In this document: piece after piece, positions 34,021 through 42,400 of the stretch
How the letters are laid out: each line of letters starts with the position of its first letter
Position numbering within the stretch: the stretch's first letter is position 1
Assembly: GCF_026153205.1 (NCBI RefSeq)
Contig: NZ_JAPFBW010000008.1
Location: 124,001 to 188,000, forward strand
Reading direction: 5' to 3'
Length of the DNA: 64,000 nt
Origin: Aquabacterium sp. A7-Y
GTDB taxonomy: Bacteria; Pseudomonadota; Gammaproteobacteria; Burkholderiales; Burkholderiaceae_C
Notes under the pieces: model-generated
What the model saw: the letters and a program-made list of their open reading frames with translations, nothing else
What the model was told of the DNA's origin: nothing
The model's database searches: none
Translations under genes and position numbers: made by a program

Positions 34021-34623
34021 TCACTGCGACAGCACCCAGGCCTGGTTGCGCCACCCGTTGCAGGCCCACAGCTGAACCCGGGTGCCGTTGGCCGGCAAGG
34101 TGTTGAGGTCGCCGTCCAGGCATTGCCAGCCGTTGGCATTGCGGAAGTGCAGGCCGTCGAAGTGCCAAGTCTGGTTGAGCCAGCCGTTGCAACGCCAGAG
34201 CTGCACGATGGCGCCGTCGTTGGGAATGCCGTTGAGGTCGCCGTCGAGGCACTGCCCGCTGAGGTGGTTCTGTATCGTCCACATGTTGTCGCCCAGCGGC
34301 GTGAAGATCCAGCCTTGCTGGGGTTGTCCGTTGCAGGCCCAGAGCTGGACCTTGCCACCGTCCCGGCCGATGGTGTTGAGATCGCCGTCAAGGCAAAGCC
34401 CGCCCGGTCCGCCGTTCTGGAAGAAGCGGATCAAGGCCGAGTCGGCACGCACCGCCGCCCCGGGGCTGGGCCGGTTCAGGGCGGAGGGATGGATGACCGG
34501 CAGGCTGGAAGGAAGATCGTCCGGCGCGAGAAAAGCATCGACGAGGCCAGGCCGGGCGGAATGAACCTGCGCAAGGACTTCCGCGCAAGCAAACAGTACG
34601 AGAGGAAACAAAATCCTTTTCAC
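34021..34623 (-). CDS. secreted ricin-type beta-trefoil lectin
   Basis: 200 residues. GTG start at 34623 with GGGGAG upstream. A signal peptide (to about residue 19) is followed by a short linker and one beta-trefoil with three repeats. Each repeat has CLDGDLN, VQLW-x-CNG and a Q-x-W-type motif (QQGWIF, NQTWHF, NQAWVL). It binds carbohydrate and has no catalytic domain. It may be a fragment of a larger glycosidase or a stand-alone lectin. Confidence 0.85.
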   Translation of the reverse strand: MKRILFPLVLFACAEVLAQVHSARPGLVDAFLAPDDLPSSLPVIHPSALNRPSPGAAVRADSALIRFFQNGGPGGLCLDGDLNTIGRDGGKVQLWACNGQPQQGWIFTPLGDNMWTIQNHLSGQCLDGDLNGIPNDGAIVQLWRCNGWLNQTWHFDGLHFRNANGWQCLDGDLNTLPANGTRVQLWACNGWRNQAWVLSQ

Positions 34624-34713
34624 GGCGGCTCCCCATGGCAAGGCTGGACAGGGATCGTGCTCCAAGCAGCCTTGGAACCTGCAGCCGCATGGGGCACGGG
34701 CAGAAAATTGAAT

Positions 34714-34977
34714 CTAGCCCCAGGTCCGAGGCGCATCAAGGCGAGGCCGGGTCGGCGGCGGGCACCACGCCCGGGAGAAGCCGCCCAACAGCAAGACGGC
34801 GCCATCCAGCCATTCGGATGCGCCGCCCGACATCAGCTCGACGCCGTCCTTCTCGAACCAGACGCAAGCCTTCTTGTTGCCCCACAGCTGCAGGTCGTCA
34901 TAGTGCCCGCTGAAGCAGACCCTGTTGGGCTGGCCTTTGAAAGGCTGCAGCAGCTGGTCCCGGCCGGGCACCGGCAT
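34714..34977 (-). CDS. hypothetical small protein
   Basis: 87 residues from the ATG at 34977, longer if an upstream start is used. Cys- and Trp-containing, no signal. The segment RVCFSGHYDDLQLWGNKKACVW reads as genuine protein sequence, but codon bias and the start are uncertain. No family recognised. Confidence 0.4.
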   Translation of the reverse strand: MPVPGRDQLLQPFKGQPNRVCFSGHYDDLQLWGNKKACVWFEKDGVELMSGGASEWLDGAVLLLGGFSRAWCPPPTRPRLDAPRTWG

Positions 34978-35191
34978 CTGGATCGAATGCTCCTTGCGAA
35001 AGCCCAGGCCCGTCTCAGGAGTTAGGGATGCCGCGGCCGGGCAGGATCTCCGGCGCTCTTGCCGGCATACCGTTTGCTTTCCGATCCCGACCTGCTGGCC
35101 GAGGGGGAATCCATAATGGTCCCCCGCCACCAGCCCGACTTCCCGGAGCGGGAGCGCCTCCCGGACTTTTCTTCACACTGCGCCATCAAGA

Positions 35192-36046
35192 ATGAGAACT
35201 CAAAACACTGCGATCCAGGCACTGCTGCAATCCAGCCGCGAAGACATCCTGAAGGAATGGCTTGCAGAATGTTTTACCGCCGGCATTGCCCGGAAGACCG
35301 GAAACGGCAGCATGGAGGCCGAGGCCGCCTCACTGCTCAAGACCTTTCACGAGGCGGTGCGCGCCGACGGCGACCCGGCGCAGTTCCAGTCGGCCGCCTG
35401 GGACGCCTTGCGCAGCGAGCTGGAACGCCTGTCGGGCTCGCGCGCAGCGCAGGGTGCTTCGGCCGGCGACACCAGCGTGTTCGTGTTGGCGCTCAAGAAG
35501 CCGCTGTTCGAGCGCGTGCAGCGCTCAGGCGGCGATACCCAGACCCTGATGGAGCTGACCTGGTGGATCTCGATGCTGGTGGACAAGATGGCGCAGTTCA
35601 CCGTGTCCACCTACCAGCGCACGCGGGAAGACATCATCCGCCGGCAGCAGCAGGAGCTGCTGGAGCTGTCCACCCCGGTGATCAAGCTGTGGGACGGCGT
35701 GCTCGCCGTGCCGATGATCGGCACGCTGGACAGCGCCCGCACCCAGCTGGTCATGGAAACCCTGCTGCAGCGCATCGTCGAGTCGGGCTCTGAACTGGCC
35801 ATCATCGACATCACCGGCGTGCCGACCGTCGACACGCTGGTGGCTCAGCACCTGTTGAAGACGGTCACGGCGATCCGGCTGATGGGCGCCGACTGCATCG
35901 TCAGCGGCATCCGCCCGCAGATCGCGCAGACCATCGTGCACCTGGGCATCGACCTGCAGGGCATCAACACCAAGGCCACGCTGGCCGACGCGCTGGCACT
36001 GGCCCTCAAGCGCACCGGCCACACCGTCACCCGCACCCGGGCCTGA
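35192..36046 (+). CDS. rsbR: RsbR-type stressosome protein (RsbRD N-terminal domain + STAS)
   Basis: 284 residues. N-terminal four-helix sensor domain of the RsbRD type (about 8-140), linker helix, and C-terminal STAS domain (about 160-275). Thr178 (IGTLD) and Thr215 (PTVDTLVAQHLL) match the two phosphorylated threonines of B. subtilis RsbRA. Together with RsbS it forms the stressosome core that sequesters RsbT. First gene of a six-gene operon. Confidence 0.92.
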   Translation: MRTQNTAIQALLQSSREDILKEWLAECFTAGIARKTGNGSMEAEAASLLKTFHEAVRADGDPAQFQSAAWDALRSELERLSGSRAAQGASAGDTSVFVLALKKPLFERVQRSGGDTQTLMELTWWISMLVDKMAQFTVSTYQRTREDIIRRQQQELLELSTPVIKLWDGVLAVPMIGTLDSARTQLVMETLLQRIVESGSELAIIDITGVPTVDTLVAQHLLKTVTAIRLMGADCIVSGIRPQIAQTIVHLGIDLQGINTKATLADALALALKRTGHTVTRTRA

Positions 36047-36057
36047 GGCGCAGCGCG

Positions 36058-36438
36058 ATGGATCGCATCCCCATACTCCAGATGGGCAAGTGCCTGCTGG
36101 TCACCATCCAGGTGGACCTGCAGGACCGGACCGCCCTGGCGCTGCAGGACGAGCTGGCCGCGAAGATCGAGGCCACCGGCGCCCACGGCGTGCTGATCGA
36201 CATTTCCGCGCTGGAGATCGTCGACTCCTTCATCGGCCGCATGCTGGCCGGCATCTCCGGCATTGCCCGGGTCCTGGACGCGACCACCGTCGTGGTCGGC
36301 ATGCAGCCCGCCGTCGCGATCACGCTGGTCGAGCTGGGGCTGTCGCTGGAAGGCGTGCGCACCGCACTGAATGTCGAGCGGGGCATGCAGATGCTGAACT
36401 CGGCCCCGAGGGAGCAGGCACTTGACGCCCACGCGTGA
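36058..36438 (+). CDS. rsbS: RsbS-type STAS anti-anti-sigma factor homologue
   Basis: 126 residues, a single STAS domain (about 5-115). Ser57 in IVDSFIGRML is the conserved phosphorylation site (Ser59 in B. subtilis). It co-assembles with RsbR and releases RsbT when phosphorylated. Starts 11 bases after rsbR stops. The C-terminus overlaps an in-frame alternative start of rsbT. Confidence 0.92.
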   Translation: MDRIPILQMGKCLLVTIQVDLQDRTALALQDELAAKIEATGAHGVLIDISALEIVDSFIGRMLAGISGIARVLDATTVVVGMQPAVAITLVELGLSLEGVRTALNVERGMQMLNSAPREQALDAHA

Positions 36439-36445
36439 AGGATCG

Positions 36446-36826
36446 ATGCCCTTGCGCAGCGAGCAGGACATCGTGATGAGCCGGCAGACGGTGCGCAAGC
36501 TGACCCAGGAGCTGAAGTTCTCGCTCGTCGACCAGACCAAGATGGTCACGGCCGCCAGCGAGCTTTCGCGCAACACCGTGGTCTACGGCGGCGGCGGCGA
36601 GATGCGCTGGGAAGTGGTCGGCAGCGACCTGCGCCCGGGCCTGCGTCTGCACTTCGAGGACCAGGGGCCCGGCATTGCCGATCTCGAACTGGCCCTGACC
36701 GACGGCTGGACCTCGGGCAACGGGCTGGGCATGGGCCTGTCGGGCAGCAAGCGGCTGGTCAACGAATTCGAGATCCGCACCGCCGTCGGCGCCGGCACCT
36801 GCGTCACCATCACGCGGTGGAAGTGA
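36446..36826 (+). CDS. rsbT: RsbT-type serine/threonine kinase
   Basis: 126 residues, a GHKL (HATPase) kinase. N-box ASELSRNTVVYGGGG, G1 DQGPGIADL, G2 GLGMGLSGSKRLV. It phosphorylates RsbR/RsbS and, when released, activates a partner. The start is taken at ATG 36446 after GAAGGAT; a TTG at 36422 would add eight residues and overlap rsbS. Its stop overlaps the next ATG (TGATG). Confidence 0.9.
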   Translation: MPLRSEQDIVMSRQTVRKLTQELKFSLVDQTKMVTAASELSRNTVVYGGGGEMRWEVVGSDLRPGLRLHFEDQGPGIADLELALTDGWTSGNGLGMGLSGSKRLVNEFEIRTAVGAGTCVTITRWK

Positions 36827-37845
36827 TGTCGCTGCCCTGCCATCTCGCTTTCGACGTTCACGAAGCCAGCCAGGTCGGCGAAGCCAGGCGCGCGGCCGTG
36901 CGCCTGGCCGAAAGCCTGGGCTTCGACGAGGTGGCAGCCGGGCGCGTCGCTCTGGTCGCAACCGAGCTCGGCACCAACCTCGTCCGCCATGCCGAGCGAG
37001 GGCAGCTGCTGCTGGCGCCGGTGACGGCCGACGACGGCGACGCGTGGGTGGAGTTGCTGTCGCTCGACCACGGGCCGGGCATCGCCGACCTGCCGGCCTG
37101 CATGAGGGACGGCTATTCCACGGGCGGGACGCCGGGCAACGGCCTGGGGGCGGTGCGCCGCCTCGCCGACGAGTTCGACATGTACTCCGAGGTGCCGGCC
37201 GGCACCGTCATCCTGGCCCGCGTGGCCCGGCACGCCGGTGCGGCGCGGCCCGCGCCCGCCTTTTCGGTCGGCGCCGTGGCGCTCGCGGCGCCCGGCGAGA
37301 CGGTGAGCGGCGATGCCTGGGGCCTGGTGCAGGACGGCGAGCAGGCGGCCTTGCTGGTGGCCGACGGACTGGGCCACGGCCCCGAGGCGGGGACTGCGGC
37401 CGAAGCCGCGGTTGCGGCATTCGGGAGCGGGCCCTTCGAGGCTCCCAGCCGGGTGCTGGAGCGGGTGCACCAGGCCCTGCGGTCGACCCGCGGCGCGGCC
37501 GTCGCCCTGGTTCACGTCGACGCCGGGCAGAAGTCGTTGATCCACTGCGGCGCGGGCAATATCGCCGGCCGCCTGATCTCGGGGGTCGAAGACCGCTCGC
37601 TGGTCTCCCAGCACGGCACCGCCGGCCTCCAGATCCGCCGCCTGCAGGATCTGCGCTACGACTGGCCGGAGCACACCCTGATCGTGCTGCACTCGGACGG
37701 GATCACGACCCGCTGGAACCTGGACAACTCGAAGGGGCTGCTGCAGCGCCACCCGGCGCTGGTCGCCGCCTGGCTGATGCGCGACCAGCGCCGCGGCCGC
37801 GACGACGCCACCGTGGTGGTCCTCAAACGCGGGAGCCCCCGATGA
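36826..37845 (+). CDS. fused HATPase and PP2C/SpoIIE-type phosphatase (RsbX-like)
   Basis: 339 residues, two domains. Residues 1-135 are a GHKL/RsbW-like ATPase (N-box VATELGTNLVRHAERG, G1 DHGPGIADLPA, G2 GNGLGAVRRL). Residues about 150-337 are a SpoIIE-type phosphatase (VSGDAWG, VADGLGHGPEA, HCGAGNIAG, SDGITTRW, RDDATVVVLK, with metal-binding Asp residues). It probably resets RsbS/RsbR by dephosphorylation, while the kinase half could act on another STAS protein. ATG overlaps the rsbT stop; the next gene overlaps by ATGA. Confidence 0.9.
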   Translation: MSLPCHLAFDVHEASQVGEARRAAVRLAESLGFDEVAAGRVALVATELGTNLVRHAERGQLLLAPVTADDGDAWVELLSLDHGPGIADLPACMRDGYSTGGTPGNGLGAVRRLADEFDMYSEVPAGTVILARVARHAGAARPAPAFSVGAVALAAPGETVSGDAWGLVQDGEQAALLVADGLGHGPEAGTAAEAAVAAFGSGPFEAPSRVLERVHQALRSTRGAAVALVHVDAGQKSLIHCGAGNIAGRLISGVEDRSLVSQHGTAGLQIRRLQDLRYDWPEHTLIVLHSDGITTRWNLDNSKGLLQRHPALVAAWLMRDQRRGRDDATVVVLKRGSPR

Positions 37846-38750
37846 GCCTGGACGCCGCCGATCCTCCCCAAGCCGAGCCGGCGCCGGGCTCGCTGCAAGC
37901 CCTGCTCGACGCCAGAAGCGCCGAGCTCGAGGCCCTGCGCGCCGAACTCGAGGAAACCAACCGCGGCGTGCTGGCCCTGTATGCCGAGCTGGATTCGCAG
38001 GCGCAGGAGCTACGCCATGCCACCGAGCTGAAGAGCCGCTTCCTGGCCTACATGAGCCACGAGTTCCGCACCCCGATCGGCTCCATCCGCAGCATCGCGC
38101 GACTGCTGATGGACCGCATCGACGGGCCGCTGACACCACAGCAGGAAACCCAGGTGCGCTTCATCCAGGAGACCTCGGCCGAGTTCTCCGAGATGGTCGA
38201 TGACCTGCTGGACCTGGCCAAGGTCGAGGCCGGGCGGGTCGAGATCTCCCCGGCCTGGTTCGAGATGGTCGACCTGTTCTCGGCCTTGCGCGGCATGTTC
38301 AAGCCGGTGCTGACGAACCCGGAGGTGGTGATGGTGTTCGAGGAGCCGCAGGACGTGCCGCCCTTGTTCAACGACGACCGCAAGCTGGCGCAGATCCTGC
38401 GCAACTTCGTCTCCAACGCGCTCAAGTTCACGCAGCGGGGTGAGGTGCGCGTCTCCGCGGTCCGCAACGCGGACGACAGCGTCACCTTCGCCGTCTCGGA
38501 CACGGGCATCGGCATCGCGCCGGAGTTCCACCACGCGATCTTCCAGGACTTCACCCAGGTCGATTCGCCGATCCAGAAGCGCCTGCGCGGCACCGGCCTC
38601 GGCCTGTCGCTCAGCAAGCGCCTGGCGGAGCTGCTGGGCGGCAGCGTGGCGCTGAAAAGCGAGCTGGGCAGCGGCTCGGTCTTCTCGGTCACGGTGCCGT
38701 TGCGACTGCCAACCGCGCAAGACGCCGGCGCGCCGGGAGCGGCAGCGTGA
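37842..38750 (+). CDS. histidine kinase of the Rsb operon
   Basis: 302 residues. Short coiled-coil N-terminus (about 20-62), HisKA with His73 (FLAYMSHEFRTPIGSIRS) and HATPase_c with N-box NFVSNALKF, DTGIGIA and RGTGLGLSLSKRL. There is no membrane helix and no sensor domain, so it is cytosolic and probably takes its input from the Rsb proteins. Starts inside the previous stop (ATGA). Confidence 0.92.
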   Translation: MSLDAADPPQAEPAPGSLQALLDARSAELEALRAELEETNRGVLALYAELDSQAQELRHATELKSRFLAYMSHEFRTPIGSIRSIARLLMDRIDGPLTPQQETQVRFIQETSAEFSEMVDDLLDLAKVEAGRVEISPAWFEMVDLFSALRGMFKPVLTNPEVVMVFEEPQDVPPLFNDDRKLAQILRNFVSNALKFTQRGEVRVSAVRNADDSVTFAVSDTGIGIAPEFHHAIFQDFTQVDSPIQKRLRGTGLGLSLSKRLAELLGGSVALKSELGSGSVFSVTVPLRLPTAQDAGAPGAAA

Positions 38751-40723
38751 TCATGCTCGGAGCGGTTGAGGCCGGGACCGTCTCCGAGGTGCTGGTGGTC
38801 GACGACAACCCGGCGACCCGCTATGCCACGTCGCGCGTGCTGCAGGCGGCCGGCTTCCGCCCCCGCGAGGCCGCCACCGGGGGCGAGGCGCTCACGCTTG
38901 CGGACGCCGGCACCGCCGCCGTGGTGCTGGACGTGCACCTGCCCGACACCGACGGCTTCGAGGTCTGCCGGACCCTGCGCAACCGTCCCGAGACGGCGCG
39001 CGTGCCGGTGATCTACCTGTCGGCGGCCTATGTGCGTGACCACGACAAGGTGCGCGGCCTGGATTCGGGGGCCGACGCCTACATGACCCATCCGGCCGAG
39101 CCCGCCCTGCTGGTCGCGACCGTGCAGGCACTGGTGCGGGCGCGCCGCGCCGAGGACGGCATGCGCCGCAGCGAGGCGCGTTTCCGGGCCATCTACGACC
39201 AGGCGCTCAGCGGCATCTGCCTGATCGACACCACGGGGTGTTTCGTCGACGTGAACCCGGCGATGCTGGCAATGCTGCACCGCCGGCACGACGAGGTGGT
39301 GGGACGCCGCGTGCCCGACTTCGCGCCGCCCGAGTGGCAGGCGCGCATCGCCGGCTATCTCGACAAGAGCCGGGAGGGTGTGTGGCGGGGCGACTTCCCG
39401 CTGCTGGATGCCGAGGGCCGGCTGGTGCACCTGGAGTGGAGCCTGTCGGCCCACGTGGAGCGCGGCGTCAGCATGGCGATCGCCAGCAACATCTCCGAGC
39501 GCGTGGCGCTGGCCCAGCAGCGCGAGCAGCTGCTGGAGCGCGAGCAGGCCGCGCGCGCAGCGGCCGAACGGGTGAGCCGGTCCAAGGACGAATTCATCGC
39601 GGTGCTCTCGCACGAGCTGCGCACGCCACTGAACGCGATCCTCGGCTGGGTGCATGTGCTCAAGCGTGCCGGCGCCGCCGCGGACCTGCCGCGCGGGCTG
39701 GAGGCGATCGAGCGCAACGCCAAGACGCAGACGCGGCTGATCTCCGACATCCTCGACATGTCGCGCATGGACCTGGGCAAGCTGCGCCTGGAGCTGGAAA
39801 CGGTGGACGTCGAGGAACTGGTCCGCTCGGCCGTCGGTGCGCTCGCGGCGTCGATGCGGGACAAATCCCTGGAGGTGTGCATCACGTCGTCCGGCACTCT
39901 GGCGCCGGTGCTCGCCGACCCGGCGCGGCTGCAGCAGGTGGTGTGGAACCTGATGACCAACGCGATCAAGTTCTCGCGCGCCGGCGGCCCCATCCACGTC
40001 ACGCTGGCGCAGGACGGCGCCTGTCTGATCCTGTCGGTGCGCGACGAGGGCCAGGGCATACGGCCCGAGTTCCTGCCCTATCTGTTCGACCGCTTCACGC
40101 AGAGCGATTCGGCCAGCAACCGCTACCACGGCGGTCTGGGCCTCGGTCTGTCCATCGTCAAGCACCTGGTGGAGCTGCATGCCGGCAGCGTGAGCGCGAC
40201 CAGCGAGGGCGAGGGACGCGGGGCGACCTTCACCGTCCGGCTGCCGTCGGCGGCGTCCGTGACCTCGGGCCGGGGTGTCCGACCATGGCCCGCGCAAGCG
40301 CCCGCCGACGCCCCCGACAGCGCGCTGATGAGCGAGGACCTGAGCGGCCTGACCGTGCTGGCCGTGGAAGACGACCCCGACGCGCGCGAGATGCTGGGCG
40401 TCATCCTGGGCGACCGGGGCGCGCGCGTGGTCGCGGCGACGGGCTACGCCGATGCACTGCACCGCCTGCAGACCCTGATGGCCGACGTGCTCGTCAGCGA
40501 CATCGGCATGCCGGGCCAGGATGGCTATGCGCTCATCCGCGAGGTCAGACGCCGCGAACAGCCGGGCGGCCCGCGCCTGCCCGCGATTGCGCTGACCGCC
40601 TTCTCGCGCCCACAGGACCGCCAGACGGCCTTGGCCGCAGGCTTCGACGCGCATTGCGCGAAGCCCCTGCGGCCGCATGAGCTGATCGCGGCCATCCTGA
40701 GGGTCATCGGGACCTCGGTCTGA
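38747..40723 (+). CDS. REC-PAS-HisKA-HATPase-REC hybrid histidine kinase
   Basis: 658 residues. N-terminal receiver with D62 (VLDVHLPD) but with the conserved Lys changed to His (YMTHPAEP). PAS domain (about 140-255), HisKA His289 (FIAVLSHELRTPLNAIL), HATPase (NLMTNAIKF, DEGQGI, GLGLGLSIVKHL). C-terminal receiver with D585 and Lys (CAKPLRP). Cytosolic. GTG at 38747 overlaps the upstream stop (GTGA); ATG 38753 is an alternative. It likely receives phosphate from the preceding kinase and is the terminal phosphorelay protein here; no output DNA-binding gene follows. Confidence 0.92.
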   Translation: MIMLGAVEAGTVSEVLVVDDNPATRYATSRVLQAAGFRPREAATGGEALTLADAGTAAVVLDVHLPDTDGFEVCRTLRNRPETARVPVIYLSAAYVRDHDKVRGLDSGADAYMTHPAEPALLVATVQALVRARRAEDGMRRSEARFRAIYDQALSGICLIDTTGCFVDVNPAMLAMLHRRHDEVVGRRVPDFAPPEWQARIAGYLDKSREGVWRGDFPLLDAEGRLVHLEWSLSAHVERGVSMAIASNISERVALAQQREQLLEREQAARAAAERVSRSKDEFIAVLSHELRTPLNAILGWVHVLKRAGAAADLPRGLEAIERNAKTQTRLISDILDMSRMDLGKLRLELETVDVEELVRSAVGALAASMRDKSLEVCITSSGTLAPVLADPARLQQVVWNLMTNAIKFSRAGGPIHVTLAQDGACLILSVRDEGQGIRPEFLPYLFDRFTQSDSASNRYHGGLGLGLSIVKHLVELHAGSVSATSEGEGRGATFTVRLPSAASVTSGRGVRPWPAQAPADAPDSALMSEDLSGLTVLAVEDDPDAREMLGVILGDRGARVVAATGYADALHRLQTLMADVLVSDIGMPGQDGYALIREVRRREQPGGPRLPAIALTAFSRPQDRQTALAAGFDAHCAKPLRPHELIAAILRVIGTSV

Positions 40724-40894
40724 GAGCTGCGCGATGGGTGAACCGCCCGGTATTCGCTGCGGCACCCAAGCCAGCCCGATCCCGGCGAGAGACACAGCCG
40801 GGGTCGGGCCCGGCGAAGGCTCGCAAGCGGGCTAGGCAGGCAGCCGCCGCTGGTCCATCATGGCGCGCGCACCCTAAACACCAGGAGCCCGCCG

Positions 40895-42400
40895 ATGCCC
40901 TCGCCCTCCACCCCGGCCTACAACACCCTGGAACGGCTGCAGCAGCGGCTGCACCGCCTTCGGCACCTGCAGTCCATCGCGCACTGGGACCAGGCTTGCA
41001 ACATGCCGCCCAAGGGCAGCGAAGCGCGGGGCGCGGCCCTGGCGGAGATCGCAAGCTTGCTGCACGGGCTCGGCACCGAGCCCCGCCTGAAGGACGACAT
41101 GGCGCGGGCCGCCCAGGAGCCGCTGGACGAACTGCAGCGAGCCAACCTGCGTGAGATCGAGCGCGCCTGGCAGCGCGCCACCGCCCTCCCCGACGAGCTG
41201 GTGCAGGCCCGCTCGCTGGCGGCCTCGCGTTGTGAACACGAATGGCGTCGGCAACGCCCGGCCAACGACTGGACCGGCTTCCTGGAGAACTTCCGCCCGG
41301 TGCTGCGGCTGGCCCGCCAGGAAGCGCAGCTGCTCTCGGCGCAATCCGGGCTGTCGCCGTACGACACGCTGCTGGACACCTACGAGCCCGGCATGCGAGC
41401 CAGCAGCGTCGAAGCCTGGTTCGCCGATCTCAAGAGCTGGCTGCCGGCCCTGATCGCCCGCGTCGCCTCGGCGCAGGCCGGCCAGCCCGTCATCGCACCC
41501 CAGGGGCCCTTCCCGCGCGAGGCTCAACGGGCCCTGAGCGAGGAGGTGATGAGCCTGCTCGGCTTCGACTTCGAGGCCGGCCGACTGGACGAGAGCACCC
41601 ACCCCTTCTCGGGCGGCGTGCCGGAGGACGTGCGCCTCACGACCCGCTACCGCGAGGACAATTTCGTGCAGAGCCTGATGGCAACCATCCACGAGACCGG
41701 CCACGCGCGCTACGAGCAGAACCTGCCACGCGCAGGGCTCGGCCAGCCGGTGGCCCAGGCGCGCTCGATGGCGATCCACGAAAGCCAGAGCCTGACCTTC
41801 GAGATGCAGCTGGCGCGCAGCCGGCCCTTCGCCGAGCAGCTGTCGCCGCTGCTGATGCGCCACTTCGGTGCCCAGGCTGCCTTCGAGGCCGGCAACCTGC
41901 ACCGCCTGCTGACCCGCGTGTCGCCCGGTTTCATCCGCGTCAACGCCGATGAAGTCAGCTATCCCGCCCACGTGATCCTGCGCTTCGAGATCGAGCGCGC
42001 GCTGATCGAGGGCGACGCCGAGGCCGAGGACATCCCGGGACTGTGGGACGAGAAGATGGCGGCCTACCTGGGCCTGGACACGCGCGGCAATTTCCGCGAC
42101 GGCTGCATGCAGGACGTGCATTGGGCGGAGGGCCTGTTCGGCTACTTCCCCTGCTACACGCTGGGCGCGATGTACGCCGCGCAGTGGTTCGCGACGATGC
42201 GCCGCCAGATGCCCGACCTCGACGACCGCATCGCCCGCGGCGAACTGCAGGGTGTCTTCGACTGGCTGCGTGAGCACATCTGGCAGCAGGGCAGCCGCTG
42301 GACCACCGACGAGCTGGCGCAACGCGCGAGCGGCGAGGCGCTCAACCCGGCGTTTTTCCGGGCCCACCTGCAGGGGCGTTACCTGGCCGGCCCGGCCTGA
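40895..42400 (+). CDS. M32-family metallocarboxypeptidase (Taq type)
   Basis: 501 residues, the usual length for the family. Zn motif HETGH (H266, E267, H270) with the downstream Glu in HESQS, a family hallmark. It removes C-terminal residues from peptides in the cytoplasm. AGGAG precedes the ATG. The 3' end overlaps the convergent hybrid kinase gene by 22 bases. Confidence 0.94.
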   Translation: MPSPSTPAYNTLERLQQRLHRLRHLQSIAHWDQACNMPPKGSEARGAALAEIASLLHGLGTEPRLKDDMARAAQEPLDELQRANLREIERAWQRATALPDELVQARSLAASRCEHEWRRQRPANDWTGFLENFRPVLRLARQEAQLLSAQSGLSPYDTLLDTYEPGMRASSVEAWFADLKSWLPALIARVASAQAGQPVIAPQGPFPREAQRALSEEVMSLLGFDFEAGRLDESTHPFSGGVPEDVRLTTRYREDNFVQSLMATIHETGHARYEQNLPRAGLGQPVAQARSMAIHESQSLTFEMQLARSRPFAEQLSPLLMRHFGAQAAFEAGNLHRLLTRVSPGFIRVNADEVSYPAHVILRFEIERALIEGDAEAEDIPGLWDEKMAAYLGLDTRGNFRDGCMQDVHWAEGLFGYFPCYTLGAMYAAQWFATMRRQMPDLDDRIARGELQGVFDWLREHIWQQGSRWTTDELAQRASGEALNPAFFRAHLQGRYLAGPA

